Below the pieces are notes generated by a model. That model ran no database searches. It was not told the origin of the DNA and saw only the letters and a list, made by a program, of their open reading frames with translations. From assembly GCF_024808255.1 (NCBI RefSeq), contig NZ_JANTYS010000010.1, positions 124,001-188,000 of the forward strand: DNA of 64,000 nucleotides, read 5' to 3'. Position 1 is the stretch's first letter. Each line of letters starts with the position of its first letter. Shown here one piece after another: positions 33,487 to 42,003 of the stretch. The DNA is from Mucilaginibacter dorajii (GTDB lineage: Bacteria > Bacteroidota > Bacteroidia > Sphingobacteriales > Sphingobacteriaceae). A program made the position numbers and the translations under genes.

Positions 33487-34911
33487 TCAAAGCTTATGGA
33501 AGTATTCAGAGAAATCTAACAGTTGTTGTTCGTTAAAATGTTTAGTCAATAATTGTAATCCTAACGGCAAACCCTCGGTATTATTGCCAACAGGCAACGA
33601 TATGGCAGGCACACCGGATAAAGATGCTTGTACGGTAAATATATCATAAAGATACGTTACCACGGGATCTTTTTCTTCGGCCCCTATTGCAAAAGCAGGT
33701 TCAGGAGCTGTGGGAATCAATATAAAATCGTATTCATTCAAGATCTCTTCCGTTTTTTCGCGGATCAACCGGCGTACCTTTTGCGCTTTGGCATAGTACG
33801 CATCATAGTAACCTGCGCTAAGTACAAACGTGCCCAACATAATGCGGCGCTTCACTTCTTTACCAAAACCTTCAGAACGTGAACGTTTATAGGTTGATTG
33901 CAGATCTGTAGCCGATGGACTACGGAAACCGTAATGTACCCCATCATACCTTGCCAGGTTTGATGAGGCTTCGGCCGATGCTAATATATAATAGGCAGGC
34001 ACCATGTAGTCCAATTGCTCAAAGGCAATTGGTTTTACGGTATGGCCTTCGGCCCTTAATTTATCAATGTATTTTACCAGCGCGTCTTTTACCTCGGTAT
34101 CAACACCTGGACTTGAAATGGCTTCCTGTAAATAGGCAATTTTTTTAGGGGCGGGTTTTTCTTTATTTATGGTGATAGATTCAACTTCCCGTTGTGCAAG
34201 CGTATCATCATATTCATCCGAACCAGCCATTACTTCATACAGCAAAGCAGCATCTTCAACCGAACGGGTTATAGGCCCCACCTGGTCAAATGACGACGCA
34301 TAGGCAATGATGCCATGCCTGGAGATACGGCCATAAGTGGGCTTGAAGCCGATAACACCACAAAAAGATGCCGGCTGCCTAACCGAGCCGCCCGTATCCG
34401 TACCGATAGCTGCATGACACATATTGGCCTGTACCGCAACCGCCGAACCGCCCGATGAACCACCGGATACCCTGGTTTCATCGGCATAGTTTTTTACCGG
34501 ACCAAAAAAAGAGTTTTCATTTGAGCCCCCCATGGCAAACTCATCGCAGTTACAACGGCCAATGATCACAGCATCCTGCGCAAGCAGGCGTTCAACAATG
34601 GTTGATGAGTATATTGATGTAAAACCTTTCAGTATTTTGGATGAGGCGTTTACCTCATGCCCTTTGTAGCAGATATTATCTTTAATGGCTATAACCATAC
34701 CGGCCAGCTTACCGGCAGTACCATTTTGAATGCGCTGGTCAATCTCTTTGGCCTTAGCCAAAGCCTCTGTTTCAAATACTTCGTTAAAAGCATTTAAATG
34801 GGCGTTTTTTTTAATCTCGCCCAAATAGTTCTTTACCAAATCCTGAACAGTAATCTCCGCACGCTGCAACCCGCTCTTTATTTCTGTTAAAGAGGAATAA
34901 AATTTAGCCAT
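33487..34911 (-). CDS. gatA: Glutamyl/aspartyl-tRNA amidotransferase subunit A
   Basis: 474 residues. The amidase signature triad is present: Lys in VIAIKDNICYKG, cis-Ser in GTDTGGSVRQPASFCG, and nucleophile Ser in RVSGGSSGGSAVAVQ. GVIGFKPTYGRISRHG is also typical of GatA. With GatB and GatC (not in this window) it amidates misacylated Glu-tRNAGln or Asp-tRNAAsn. It lies directly after the tatA terminator and has its own transcription unit. The stop lies 66 bases from the next gene. Confidence 0.96.
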   Translation of the reverse strand: MAKFYSSLTEIKSGLQRAEITVQDLVKNYLGEIKKNAHLNAFNEVFETEALAKAKEIDQRIQNGTAGKLAGMVIAIKDNICYKGHEVNASSKILKGFTSIYSSTIVERLLAQDAVIIGRCNCDEFAMGGSNENSFFGPVKNYADETRVSGGSSGGSAVAVQANMCHAAIGTDTGGSVRQPASFCGVIGFKPTYGRISRHGIIAYASSFDQVGPITRSVEDAALLYEVMAGSDEYDDTLAQREVESITINKEKPAPKKIAYLQEAISSPGVDTEVKDALVKYIDKLRAEGHTVKPIAFEQLDYMVPAYYILASAEASSNLARYDGVHYGFRSPSATDLQSTYKRSRSEGFGKEVKRRIMLGTFVLSAGYYDAYYAKAQKVRRLIREKTEEILNEYDFILIPTAPEPAFAIGAEEKDPVVTYLYDIFTVQASLSGVPAISLPVGNNTEGLPLGLQLLTKHFNEQQLLDFSEYFHKL

Positions 34912-34922
34912 GGGGCTAAAAT

Positions 34923-34969
34923 AAAAAAACTTATCCGTTGTAATAATAAATTATTCAACAGATAAGTTT
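34923..34969 (-). terminator. Rho-independent terminator of the tat genes
   Basis: Arms AAACTTATC-c-GTTG (34927-34940) and CAAC-a-GATAAGTTT (34956-34969) form a 13-bp stem with one mismatch and a 15-base loop. On the minus strand the stem is followed by seven T. It sits between tatA and gatA, whose start codon is only 11 bases further. Confidence 0.8.
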
Positions 34970-35011
34970 ATATCGTTTACTAAAGCAGTAAAAACGCTTT
35001 ATCTTAAAGTA

Positions 35012-35185
35012 TTAAACTTTAGGTTTTTCTTCTGAAGAAGAAGAGTTTTCGCCGTTTTGCGCGTCTTTAAATTCTTTAACGCCTTTTCCTAAGCCTCTCA
35101 TTAGTTCGGGTATTTTTTTACCGCCAAACAATAAAAGTATTGCAATAATGATCAGAATAATTTCTGGTGCGCCTAATCCACCCAT
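35012..35185 (-). CDS. tatA: Sec-independent protein translocase TatA/E type, short
   Basis: 57 residues, ATG at 35185. Starts MGGLGAPEIILIIIAILLLF with one membrane helix. The FGGKKIPELMRGLGKGVKEF hinge plus amphipathic helix is the TatA signature, and a short polar tail follows. TatA oligomerises to pass folded twin-arginine substrates across the inner membrane. Second of two TatA-type genes in tandem; no tatC is seen in the window. Terminator directly downstream. Confidence 0.93.
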   Translation of the reverse strand: MGGLGAPEIILIIIAILLLFGGKKIPELMRGLGKGVKEFKDAQNGENSSSSEEKPKV

Positions 35186-35255
35186 GATTTTTTAAGTTTT
35201 ATGTATGTTAATATTATGATTAATGTAGAATGCTCTTTTACGTTGACCTAAACAA

Positions 35256-35705
35256 TTATGAATGTTTACTTAAGTCGATTTTTGATCCTGTGCTTTCTGC
35301 TTCGTTGTTACTTACGAAGGGATTGCTCACCGGGATTGAATGTGGTAAACTATTTTCGGCAACCACCGGGTTAGGGTGATGCTCCACGCTTTCGGCAACC
35401 GGCGTTTGATCTGCCGCGTGCTCTTCTATAAGCGCGGTTTTATGTTCTTCAATAACCGGAGTAGCATGTTCTTCTATTACCGGGGTTGTTGTAGTTTCTT
35501 CCTTTTTTTCGCTGTAGTTGTTGATCTGATTATTGATCTCGCGCTTTACATCTTCAGATGCATCTTTAAAATCACGGATGCCTTTACCAAGTGTCCGTGC
35601 CATACCAGGAAGCTTTTCGCCGCCAAATAACATTAATGCTGCAAAAAGTATCAGTACCATCTCGCCTGTACCAATATTTAAAAATAAAAAAACTGTACTT
35701 AGCAT
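35256..35705 (-). CDS. TatA/TatB-type twin-arginine translocase subunit, long
   Basis: 149 residues. The N-terminal helix NIGTGEMVLILFAALMLFGG is followed by EKLPGMARTLGKGIRDFKDA, a clear TatA-like amphipathic helix, and then about 90 residues of low-complexity tail with three imperfect EEH-containing repeats (PVIEEHATPVIEEHKTALIEEH). The long tail makes it TatB-like in shape, while the helix sequence is TatA-like. A perfect TATATTTG box (35724-35731) lies 18 bases upstream of the ATG. Followed by the short tatA after 70 bases. Confidence 0.9.
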   Translation of the reverse strand: MLSTVFLFLNIGTGEMVLILFAALMLFGGEKLPGMARTLGKGIRDFKDASEDVKREINNQINNYSEKKEETTTTPVIEEHATPVIEEHKTALIEEHAADQTPVAESVEHHPNPVVAENSLPHSIPVSNPFVSNNEAESTGSKIDLSKHS

Positions 35706-35758
35706 CGCATTTTTTTTAGGTTACAAATATAAACAATTAATATCTCTTGTATTTACAA

Positions 35759-37042
35759 CTAATTAGGCGCCAGCCATAACTTAGGATTTTGCGCATCTTT
35801 AACCTTGTAAATATCAAAGTTAACTTCAGTTTCGCCGGTTGAAGGATCGGTAGCAACAACCCCTAATGATTGTTTGGTACTCACCTTTTGCCCGCGGGCT
35901 ACACTTACCGATCTTAAGTTACCATACACCGTAAAGTACTCTCCATGTTTAATCATCACCAGGTAGGTACCACTTACGTCAACCACCCTGATCACCTCGC
36001 CTTCAAACACTGCCCTTACATTACTGCCGGCATTCGTTCTGATATCAACACCTGTATTCTCGCTGCGGATACCCTCACTTGTATACTGCCCAAATCCCTG
36101 GGTTATAACCCCATTGGCAACCGGCCACGGTAAACGGCCCTTGTTGCCCAAAAAGTCATTTGATAGCCTGGCCGCTTCCGGTGTTGCATTCAAATACCCC
36201 GAGCTGGTTTTTGGCGCGGCTTTAACTACTACAGGGGCAGGCCTGTTTTCGGCCTTTGCTTTTAGCGCTGCCAGCCTTGCCGCTTCTTTTGCTTCGGCTT
36301 CGGCTTTGCGTTGGGCTTCCTCAATTTCGCGGCGGATGGCTGCACCAATTTCCCTGTTGGTTTTAGCGATCTTGTTTTGCACATCTTTTTGCTGTTGTTT
36401 CAGCTGTCCCTCGTGCTGCGACAAATCTTTTACCACTTTAACCTGGTTTTCCTTTTCGCTTCCCAGCGTTTTCTTTTCCTTTTCCTGATCTACTAACAGG
36501 TTATTTTTTTCCTGTTTGGTTTTATCCAGTTCGTTAATCTTTACGTGCAGTTCTTTTTGTGTACCCTGTATATAACCGGCCTGCCGTTCGCGGTAGGTAC
36601 CAAACTGCTGCAAATATTTTAAACGCTTGTAAGCCTGGTTAAAATCTTTTGATGCAAAAACAAACATCAGTTTGTTGTAGGCACTTTGATTGCGATAAGC
36701 AAAAAGGATCATGGCAGCATATTCCTTTTTTAACTGATCTAACTGGCTCTGCAAGCTATGTACGGTATTATTGCTCTCAGAGATCTGATTATCTAAATTT
36801 CTTACTTCGGAGTTAATCACATTGATCTTCTCTTCCCTGATATTGATCTGGGCCTTTAGCAGGCTCAGCTGTTTTAAAGTTGCCTTTTTATTATTGGTAG
36901 TTTCCTGGTAATCCTTATTCAGCTGCTCAAGCTCTTCAGATAATTTATCGCGCCTGCGCTTCAGTTCGGCGCTGCTTTGGGCATGGGCGTCTACAGCTAC
37001 AAGTACTATTATAATTAAGAAAACTGCTTTTAAAAATTTCAT
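35759..37042 (-). CDS. EnvC-like M23 protein (murein hydrolase activator), degenerate LytM domain
   Basis: 427 residues from the ATG at 37042, chosen because it opens with the signal peptide MKFLKAVFLIIIVLVAVDAH. A longer frame from 37123 overlaps the upstream gene. A long coiled coil (about 22-250, rich in Lys/Glu/Gln) precedes a C-terminal M23/LytM domain (about 300-425). Zinc ligands look lost: ENTGVDIRTN where active enzymes have HxGxD, VYGNL instead of Y.HL, and VNFDI instead of LHFEI. It is therefore probably an amidase activator, not an enzyme. A TATTTTTG box ends 4 bases upstream of the ATG. Confidence 0.9.
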   Translation of the reverse strand: MKFLKAVFLIIIVLVAVDAHAQSSAELKRRRDKLSEELEQLNKDYQETTNNKKATLKQLSLLKAQINIREEKINVINSEVRNLDNQISESNNTVHSLQSQLDQLKKEYAAMILFAYRNQSAYNKLMFVFASKDFNQAYKRLKYLQQFGTYRERQAGYIQGTQKELHVKINELDKTKQEKNNLLVDQEKEKKTLGSEKENQVKVVKDLSQHEGQLKQQQKDVQNKIAKTNREIGAAIRREIEEAQRKAEAEAKEAARLAALKAKAENRPAPVVVKAAPKTSSGYLNATPEAARLSNDFLGNKGRLPWPVANGVITQGFGQYTSEGIRSENTGVDIRTNAGSNVRAVFEGEVIRVVDVSGTYLVMIKHGEYFTVYGNLRSVSVARGQKVSTKQSLGVVATDPSTGETEVNFDIYKVKDAQNPKLWLAPN

Positions 37043-37058
37043 CAAACAAAAATAGGAA

Positions 37059-37850
37059 TTATTTAGCCGGCTCGTACCTGTCAGGAATACTAAAAGGATA
37101 CTCAAGCTGTTGGTTAAAATCAACCTTGGTGTAATGCAGGTTAATGTGTATTTTTTTATCTTTTACTACCGATGCGATATCTATTAACGATGGCAGGATG
37201 CGGTTAGTGGCCTGTATAAAAGTACCATTAGCAACCTGTAACGATTGCCCCTGGCTTTGGTTATTTAAATTGGTTTGGGTAACCTTGTTATCGGCACCAA
37301 CTACTAATTTGTAAACCAGGTCGTCAAGGCTGCCGCTCAATGTGGTATTTCCATTGCCTGTTGCCAGGTCGGCATTTTCATTAAGTAACTCAGGAATGGC
37401 GTTACCTATCAACAACGATTCCAGCGTTTTATAGTTAACCTGTTTGCTGGCGTAAGCATACACATAGCTAAACGGTTTCTTCAGATAAACGCCATCTAAC
37501 CTGTTTATCATCAGGATGCTATCGGGTGTAATTATCGCGCGTGCCACCTCAACACCTAAAATAGCGGTGATAGATACCCAGATCTTTTTATCCCTGTTAA
37601 TGCGGATGTTAAGGGTTACATCATTGCTGTTACCGTTAATATCTAAATTAGTTTTTGCCTTTGCGCTAAAGGTATTAAAGGAAACCTGCTGCGCTTTTAT
37701 GGCGGCAATTTTGTTGCTTAGTGTATTGTCAACAGCTTTGGCGACAGTATCGGGCCTACGGGTAACTAAAACCTGCTTGCGCGCCTTACAGCTTACTATT
37801 GCAAGCAGGCTACAAGCTATCAGAAAGCTATTGAATATATTTCTTCTCAT
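37059..37850 (-). CDS. DUF4292 family lipoprotein
   Basis: 263 residues. Lipoprotein signal peptide MRRNIFNSFLIACSLLAIVS followed by the lipid Cys (SCK). The domain has FNTFSAKAKTNLDINGNSND, VTLNIRINRDKKIWVSITAI and LEYPFSIPDRYEPAK, the Bacteroidota DUF4292 pattern, which resembles LolA/LolB-like lipoprotein carriers (inference). It lies between the TPR gene (overlap of 23 bases) and the EnvC-like gene (16 bases), a conserved set probably acting in outer-membrane or cell-wall maintenance. Confidence 0.88.
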   Translation of the reverse strand: MRRNIFNSFLIACSLLAIVSCKARKQVLVTRRPDTVAKAVDNTLSNKIAAIKAQQVSFNTFSAKAKTNLDINGNSNDVTLNIRINRDKKIWVSITAILGVEVARAIITPDSILMINRLDGVYLKKPFSYVYAYASKQVNYKTLESLLIGNAIPELLNENADLATGNGNTTLSGSLDDLVYKLVVGADNKVTQTNLNNQSQGQSLQVANGTFIQATNRILPSLIDIASVVKDKKIHINLHYTKVDFNQQLEYPFSIPDRYEPAK

Positions 37851-39594
37851 TTATTTTACGCTCTAAAACCGGCGATTGCTCACCGTAGCCTTTGGCTTTT
37901 TTCCAATTTTGGACTGCATCGTCCGTGTTACCAAGATTAAACAAAATATCGCCGTAATGTTCATACTTTACCGCGCTATTTTCTTTATCGTGCGATAATG
38001 CCTTTTCCATCCATACCTTAGCATCGGCGTATTTCTTTTGCATAAACAGGATCCATGCATAAGTATCCTCAAACGACGCGGTGTTGGGCTGTAATTGGTT
38101 TGAACGGGCCGACATTTGCGCCGCCTTTTCTAAAGCTTCATTTCTTAACGATAAATAGTAAGCATAATTGTTTAAGGTATAAGCATTATCGGGATTAACC
38201 GCCAATGCCTTATCATAAGCCTCATCAGAACTTTTATTGTTCTTAAGGTCGTGATAGCAATCACCTAATAACGAAAAGCTGAGCGAAAGTAGCTCCTTAT
38301 CCTGAATTTCTAATGAAGTTGCATTTTTAACATAACCCAGCGCTTTACCAAAATCCTTTTTTTGCGCGTAGGCAACGCCCACCAGGTAATTTATCCAGGC
38401 CTGGTTAGGGAACAGCGATAAAGCATTCTCGCCGTCTTTTACCGCGCCATCCAAATCATTCTGACTAAGCTCAATACGCACCAGTTGCTCATGCACAGCG
38501 TAAATCCTGTCATTCAGTTCCAATGATTTTTTGTAGGCAGCTTTGGCCTCCTTTAATTTCTCGGTTTGCAGTAACATATCGCCATACATGGCAAATGCTT
38601 TGCTATCCGAGGGATGCGTAACCGTTAAAATACGGCTAAGCTCAAGCGCGCTGGCTTTGGCATTAGGATCGGGAAATTTGGGATAGTAACCGGTTATGAT
38701 CCTTATTTTTTGATCGATGGCTACTTCCGGCGAAGCAAAGGCCTGCATGAGCTCTTTATAGCTTAGCTCATTGTTCTTTTTGTCGCGGTAAATATCCGCA
38801 AGGGCCAGGTGTACCATCCCATTGCTATTATCCACCTTTTCGGCCTGCTGTAAAGTTTTGAGGGCCTTATCGGTTAAACCGTTCGAGTTGTATATTTCAG
38901 ACAGCAACAGGTAATACCTTATCTGGCCGGGGTTCTCGGCAATAGCCTTTTCAATATCCGCCGCCGCTTTATCGATCTTTCCCTGTTTTAAATAAATTTT
39001 TTGACGGCTGCCAAGCAAATCGTCGGTTGGCCCCGTGATCTCTTCCACCTGGTCGTAGGCTTTTAGCGCATCATCATATCTTTTCAGCAACACATAAGCA
39101 TTAGCCTTATCGTAATAATATTCGGGTTTATCCGGGTTGATGCGGATAAGCTGGTTAAAAACGTTCTCTAACTTATTTATGTTATTACTTTTTTCGTAGC
39201 TATCGGCAAGCGCGGCCCAATACCATTCGTTATCGGGTTTAATAGCAACGGCCCGCTCTAATAAAGGCTGAGCGTCAGCATAATCATTCTGGATCTTTTT
39301 TAAATTGGCCAGCTCATAAAGCGAAGCATCATTCCGGGGGTCGGTTTCAATTACACGCTCAAACAGTTCCGACGCGTGTTTAAGGTTCTCCACCGTTTTT
39401 TCCCGCAGGGCCGAAAAGAACAGCTGCTTAACCTCGGCACTATCAAGGGCAGTCATCTGCTTACCGGTAACCGCTTTTTGTTGCCCGTTTACATTCAGCG
39501 TTAAAAAACAAGCAACAAGCGACAACATTACAGCCATATAACCAACACCGGCCTTACTCACCTGTTTGCTATATCTCAAATGCTGTTTATCCAT
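37828..39594 (-). CDS. Tetratricopeptide repeat protein with signal peptide
   Basis: 588 residues. A signal-anchor-like segment follows a basic N-terminus (VGYMAVMLSLVACFLTLNVN). About ten TPR units cover residues 60-570, for example ELANLKKIQNDYADAQPLLE, WINYLVGVAYAQKKDFGKAL and YTLNNYAYYLSLRNEALEKA. It is probably periplasmic and a scaffold; no enzyme domain. It heads the TPR-DUF4292-EnvC set and overlaps DUF4292 by 23 bases. A heptad array lies 15-46 bases upstream of its ATG. Confidence 0.88.
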   Translation of the reverse strand: MDKQHLRYSKQVSKAGVGYMAVMLSLVACFLTLNVNGQQKAVTGKQMTALDSAEVKQLFFSALREKTVENLKHASELFERVIETDPRNDASLYELANLKKIQNDYADAQPLLERAVAIKPDNEWYWAALADSYEKSNNINKLENVFNQLIRINPDKPEYYYDKANAYVLLKRYDDALKAYDQVEEITGPTDDLLGSRQKIYLKQGKIDKAAADIEKAIAENPGQIRYYLLLSEIYNSNGLTDKALKTLQQAEKVDNSNGMVHLALADIYRDKKNNELSYKELMQAFASPEVAIDQKIRIITGYYPKFPDPNAKASALELSRILTVTHPSDSKAFAMYGDMLLQTEKLKEAKAAYKKSLELNDRIYAVHEQLVRIELSQNDLDGAVKDGENALSLFPNQAWINYLVGVAYAQKKDFGKALGYVKNATSLEIQDKELLSLSFSLLGDCYHDLKNNKSSDEAYDKALAVNPDNAYTLNNYAYYLSLRNEALEKAAQMSARSNQLQPNTASFEDTYAWILFMQKKYADAKVWMEKALSHDKENSAVKYEHYGDILFNLGNTDDAVQNWKKAKGYGEQSPVLERKINEKKYIQ

Positions 39595-39609
39595 ATTAAT
39601 ATTTCTTCT

Positions 39610-39640
39610 GTCTTGATTCTTGACTCTAATCTCTTGACTC
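39610..39640 (-). repeat. GARTCAA heptad array between dut and the TPR gene
   Basis: Minus-strand units GAGTCAA, GAGATTA, GAGTCAA, GAATCAA, GAC with exact period 7, starting 12 bases after the dut stop in the orientation of dut. The unit order resembles the ends of the 9876-10323 cassette (GAGTCAA, GAGGTTA, GAATCAA). No inverted partner lies in the same gap. Confidence 0.8.
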
Positions 39641-39651
39641 TATTACCAACC

Positions 39652-40086
39652 CTATTTTACCGCTGTGTGGCCAAAGCCGCCTTCGCCGCGCGTGGTATCG
39701 TTTAATACCTCAACCTGGCTCCAGCTTACAGTTTCGTGTTTAGCTATCACCATCTGGGCTATCCTATCGCCATGATTAATCTCAAATGCTTCAGCACCAA
39801 AGTTAATAAGCAACACTTTAATTTCGCCCCGGTAATCGGCATCAATAGTACCCGGCGAATTAACTATGCCTATGCCATGTTTAAATGCCAGCCCACTACG
39901 CGGCCTGATCTGCGCTTCAAAGCCCACAGGCAATTCAATATACAAACCCGTCGGGATCAGTTTACGCTCCATAGGGTTTAGCCGGATGGACTCCTCCAGG
40001 TTGGCCCGCAGATCCATACCTGCGGCATGGGCGGTTTCATAAGCTGGCAGGCTATTGTTTGATTTATTGATTATGCTGATGGTCAT
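39652..40086 (-). CDS. dut: dUTP diphosphatase
   Basis: 144 residues, normal for the trimeric enzyme. All five motifs are visible: HAAGMDLRAN (1), PRSGLAFKHG (2), GIVNSPGTIDADYRGEIKV (3, with the catalytic Asp), GDRIAQMVIAK (4) and TTRGEGGFGHT (5, the flexible C-terminal arm). It hydrolyses dUTP to dUMP and PPi. Its first base coincides with the last base of the flippase stop, so the two genes are coupled. Confidence 0.96.
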   Translation of the reverse strand: MTISIINKSNNSLPAYETAHAAGMDLRANLEESIRLNPMERKLIPTGLYIELPVGFEAQIRPRSGLAFKHGIGIVNSPGTIDADYRGEIKVLLINFGAEAFEINHGDRIAQMVIAKHETVSWSQVEVLNDTTRGEGGFGHTAVK

Positions 40087-41588
40087 TATTTCTTTAAAAT
40101 AGCCGTTAACGATTTACGTTCCAGGTAAATCGCAGTGCCTGCAAATGCAAGCAGCAGCGCGTTTCCTACAAATATATTCCGTTTAAATATAGTGAACGAC
40201 AAATAAACGAGTATTATTGATGCTACAATATAAGCAAGGTTCTTTTTTATATTGTATGGAATTGGATAGTTTTTTTGGCCCCAAAGATAGGAGAGCACCA
40301 TCATGGTGGTATAAGCAGCAAAAGAGATCCAGGCCGAAGCGATGTAACTATATTTGGGGATAAAAATTACGTTTAAAACAATGGTGAGCACAGCCCCCAC
40401 GCCCGAAACATATAAACCATATTTAGTTTGATCAGACAATTTGTACCATACCGAAAGGTTCATATAAATACCCAAACTTACGTAACCAAAAACCAGGGGC
40501 GGTACTACTTTTAAACCCGTCCAGTATAAGGCTGTTTGTTCGGGATTGTGTCCACGTATAAAGTATTTCAATACTTCGATATTGGCTATCAGCGCAACAA
40601 AAATTACACATACGGTTATTACAAAGTAATCCATAATACGGGCATAGGTTTGCCCGGCATTTTTGTTTTTAGCATGACTGAAAAAGAAAGGTTCGGCCCC
40701 CAAACGGAATGCCTGCACAAAAATGCTCAGAAATAGCGAAATCTTGGCGCAGGCCGCATAAATGCCTACTTCGCTTACACTTATATTTTGTGGCAGCAGC
40801 TTGCCTAAAAGTATTTTATCCAGATTTTCATTCACCAGGAAAGATAAGTTGGCTATCAAAACCGGCCAGCTATAACCAAACATTTCGGCAAACATCTTTT
40901 TATCAAACTCCAAACCCAGTTTCAAAAACTCGGGCAGTAACATCGCCAACGAAAAAACACTGGCTATCAGGTTAGATACAAACACATATCCTACCCATCC
41001 TTTTACATACCAGCCGCTTATCCAGCCGGCACCTGCCAAATGATGGTTAATCCAAAATGGCACCACATAAATAAAAATAAGGTTGAAGCAAATAAAGATG
41101 ATAACGTTCAAAAACTTGATCATCCCGTAGCGGCCAGGCCTGCCATCGGCGCGTAACCGGGCAAACGGAACAGTACACCATGCATCTATCACCAATATGG
41201 CTATAAATATTTTGATGAATGTTAAAAAATCGGCCCGGCTGGTTGAGTCACCTACTTTTATAAAGCCGGTTATAAAGCCTAAAAAAGGCAAGGTGAGTAA
41301 TAAAAAAATAAGCGAAACTACAAAAACAGCTATAAACGAGTTGTTGTAAACGCGTTTTTTCTTTTCGGGATATTTGTTCAAATACCTGAAATATGTGGTT
41401 TCCATCCCGAAGGACATCACCGCGTTGAGTATAGACACCCAACCAAACATGGTAGTTAATATTCCGTAATTGCCTGTGGAGTATGCCCTGGTATAAACCG
41501 GGGTAAGAAAAAAACCAAGTACCCTGCCTGCAATGGTACTTAAACCATATACTGCAGTTTGGCCTGCAAATTTTTTAGCGGTTGACAA
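40086..41588 (-). CDS. Polysaccharide/lipid flippase (MOP superfamily, Wzx-like)
   Basis: 500 residues with about 12-14 membrane helices. It starts with the family N-terminus FAGQTAVYGLSTIAGRVLGF followed by FLTPVYTR, and contains FRYLNKYPEKKKRVYNNSF and AEMFGYSWPVLIANLSFLVN. Proteins of this type move undecaprenyl-linked sugars across the inner membrane. There are no glycosyltransferases nearby, so the substrate is unknown. Directly upstream of dut (one-base overlap). Confidence 0.9.
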   Translation of the reverse strand: MSTAKKFAGQTAVYGLSTIAGRVLGFFLTPVYTRAYSTGNYGILTTMFGWVSILNAVMSFGMETTYFRYLNKYPEKKKRVYNNSFIAVFVVSLIFLLLTLPFLGFITGFIKVGDSTSRADFLTFIKIFIAILVIDAWCTVPFARLRADGRPGRYGMIKFLNVIIFICFNLIFIYVVPFWINHHLAGAGWISGWYVKGWVGYVFVSNLIASVFSLAMLLPEFLKLGLEFDKKMFAEMFGYSWPVLIANLSFLVNENLDKILLGKLLPQNISVSEVGIYAACAKISLFLSIFVQAFRLGAEPFFFSHAKNKNAGQTYARIMDYFVITVCVIFVALIANIEVLKYFIRGHNPEQTALYWTGLKVVPPLVFGYVSLGIYMNLSVWYKLSDQTKYGLYVSGVGAVLTIVLNVIFIPKYSYIASAWISFAAYTTMMVLSYLWGQKNYPIPYNIKKNLAYIVASIILVYLSFTIFKRNIFVGNALLLAFAGTAIYLERKSLTAILKK

Positions 41589-41628
41589 TGTTGATATTCC
41601 GTGTAATTTATGTTGCTTGCCGTTACTA

Positions 41629-41907
41629 TTACGGACGCCTTTTTACAACCTCAAAATTACGATAGTTTTTCAATTCGCCCTCATGGGTTTCAACAGAAGT
41701 TACTTCGCCATACTCGGGGCCTTCGTTGCACCAATCCATAAACATATCCATAGCAAAACCCTCGCCTTCGGCTTCAATGTATACATCGCCGTTAGGCTCG
41801 TTTAAAATAAAGCCCTTAATACCCAACTGATCGGCAGTTGCCTTGGTTGATTTGCGAAAGAAAACGCCCTGTACTTTGCCTTTTACCGTTATATTGAAGT
41901 GTTTCAT
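41629..41907 (-). CDS. acyP: Acylphosphatase
   Basis: 92 residues from the ATG at 41907. A longer frame would translate the octad array, so this start is preferred. Signature VKGKVQGVFFRKSTKATADQ with the phosphate-binding Arg, then GFILNEPNGDVYIEAEGE with the catalytic Asn. Small cytoplasmic hydrolase of acyl phosphates. Lies 40 bases upstream of the flippase gene in the same direction; its ATG is immediately preceded by an octad array. Confidence 0.95.
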   Translation of the reverse strand: MKHFNITVKGKVQGVFFRKSTKATADQLGIKGFILNEPNGDVYIEAEGEGFAMDMFMDWCNEGPEYGEVTSVETHEGELKNYRNFEVVKRRP

Positions 41908-41912
41908 CTTTT

Positions 41913-42000
41913 GAATTTGAAGATTTGAGAATTTGAAGATTTGAAAATGAATTTGCAAAAGTCAATATTTTCAAATTCTCAAATCTTCAAATTCTCAAAT
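41913..42000. repeat. Inverted pair of GAATTTGA/AGATTTGA octad arrays (near-empty cassette)
   Basis: Left arm 41913-41949 (plus): GAATTTGA, AGATTTGA, GAATTTGA, AGATTTGA, AAATG. Right arm 41967-42000 (minus): ATTTGA, GAATTTGA, AGATTTGA, GAATTTGA, AAATA. The arms face each other across only 17 bases, so RNA or single-stranded DNA could fold into a long hairpin. It lies between the amidohydrolase stop (3 bases away) and the acylphosphatase start (5 bases away). Confidence 0.85.
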
Positions 42001-42003
42001 AAT

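Noticed and set aside
37043..37123. Longer N-terminus for the EnvC-like protein from 37123
   Set aside because: It would overlap the DUF4292 gene and place residues ahead of a clear signal peptide starting at 37042.
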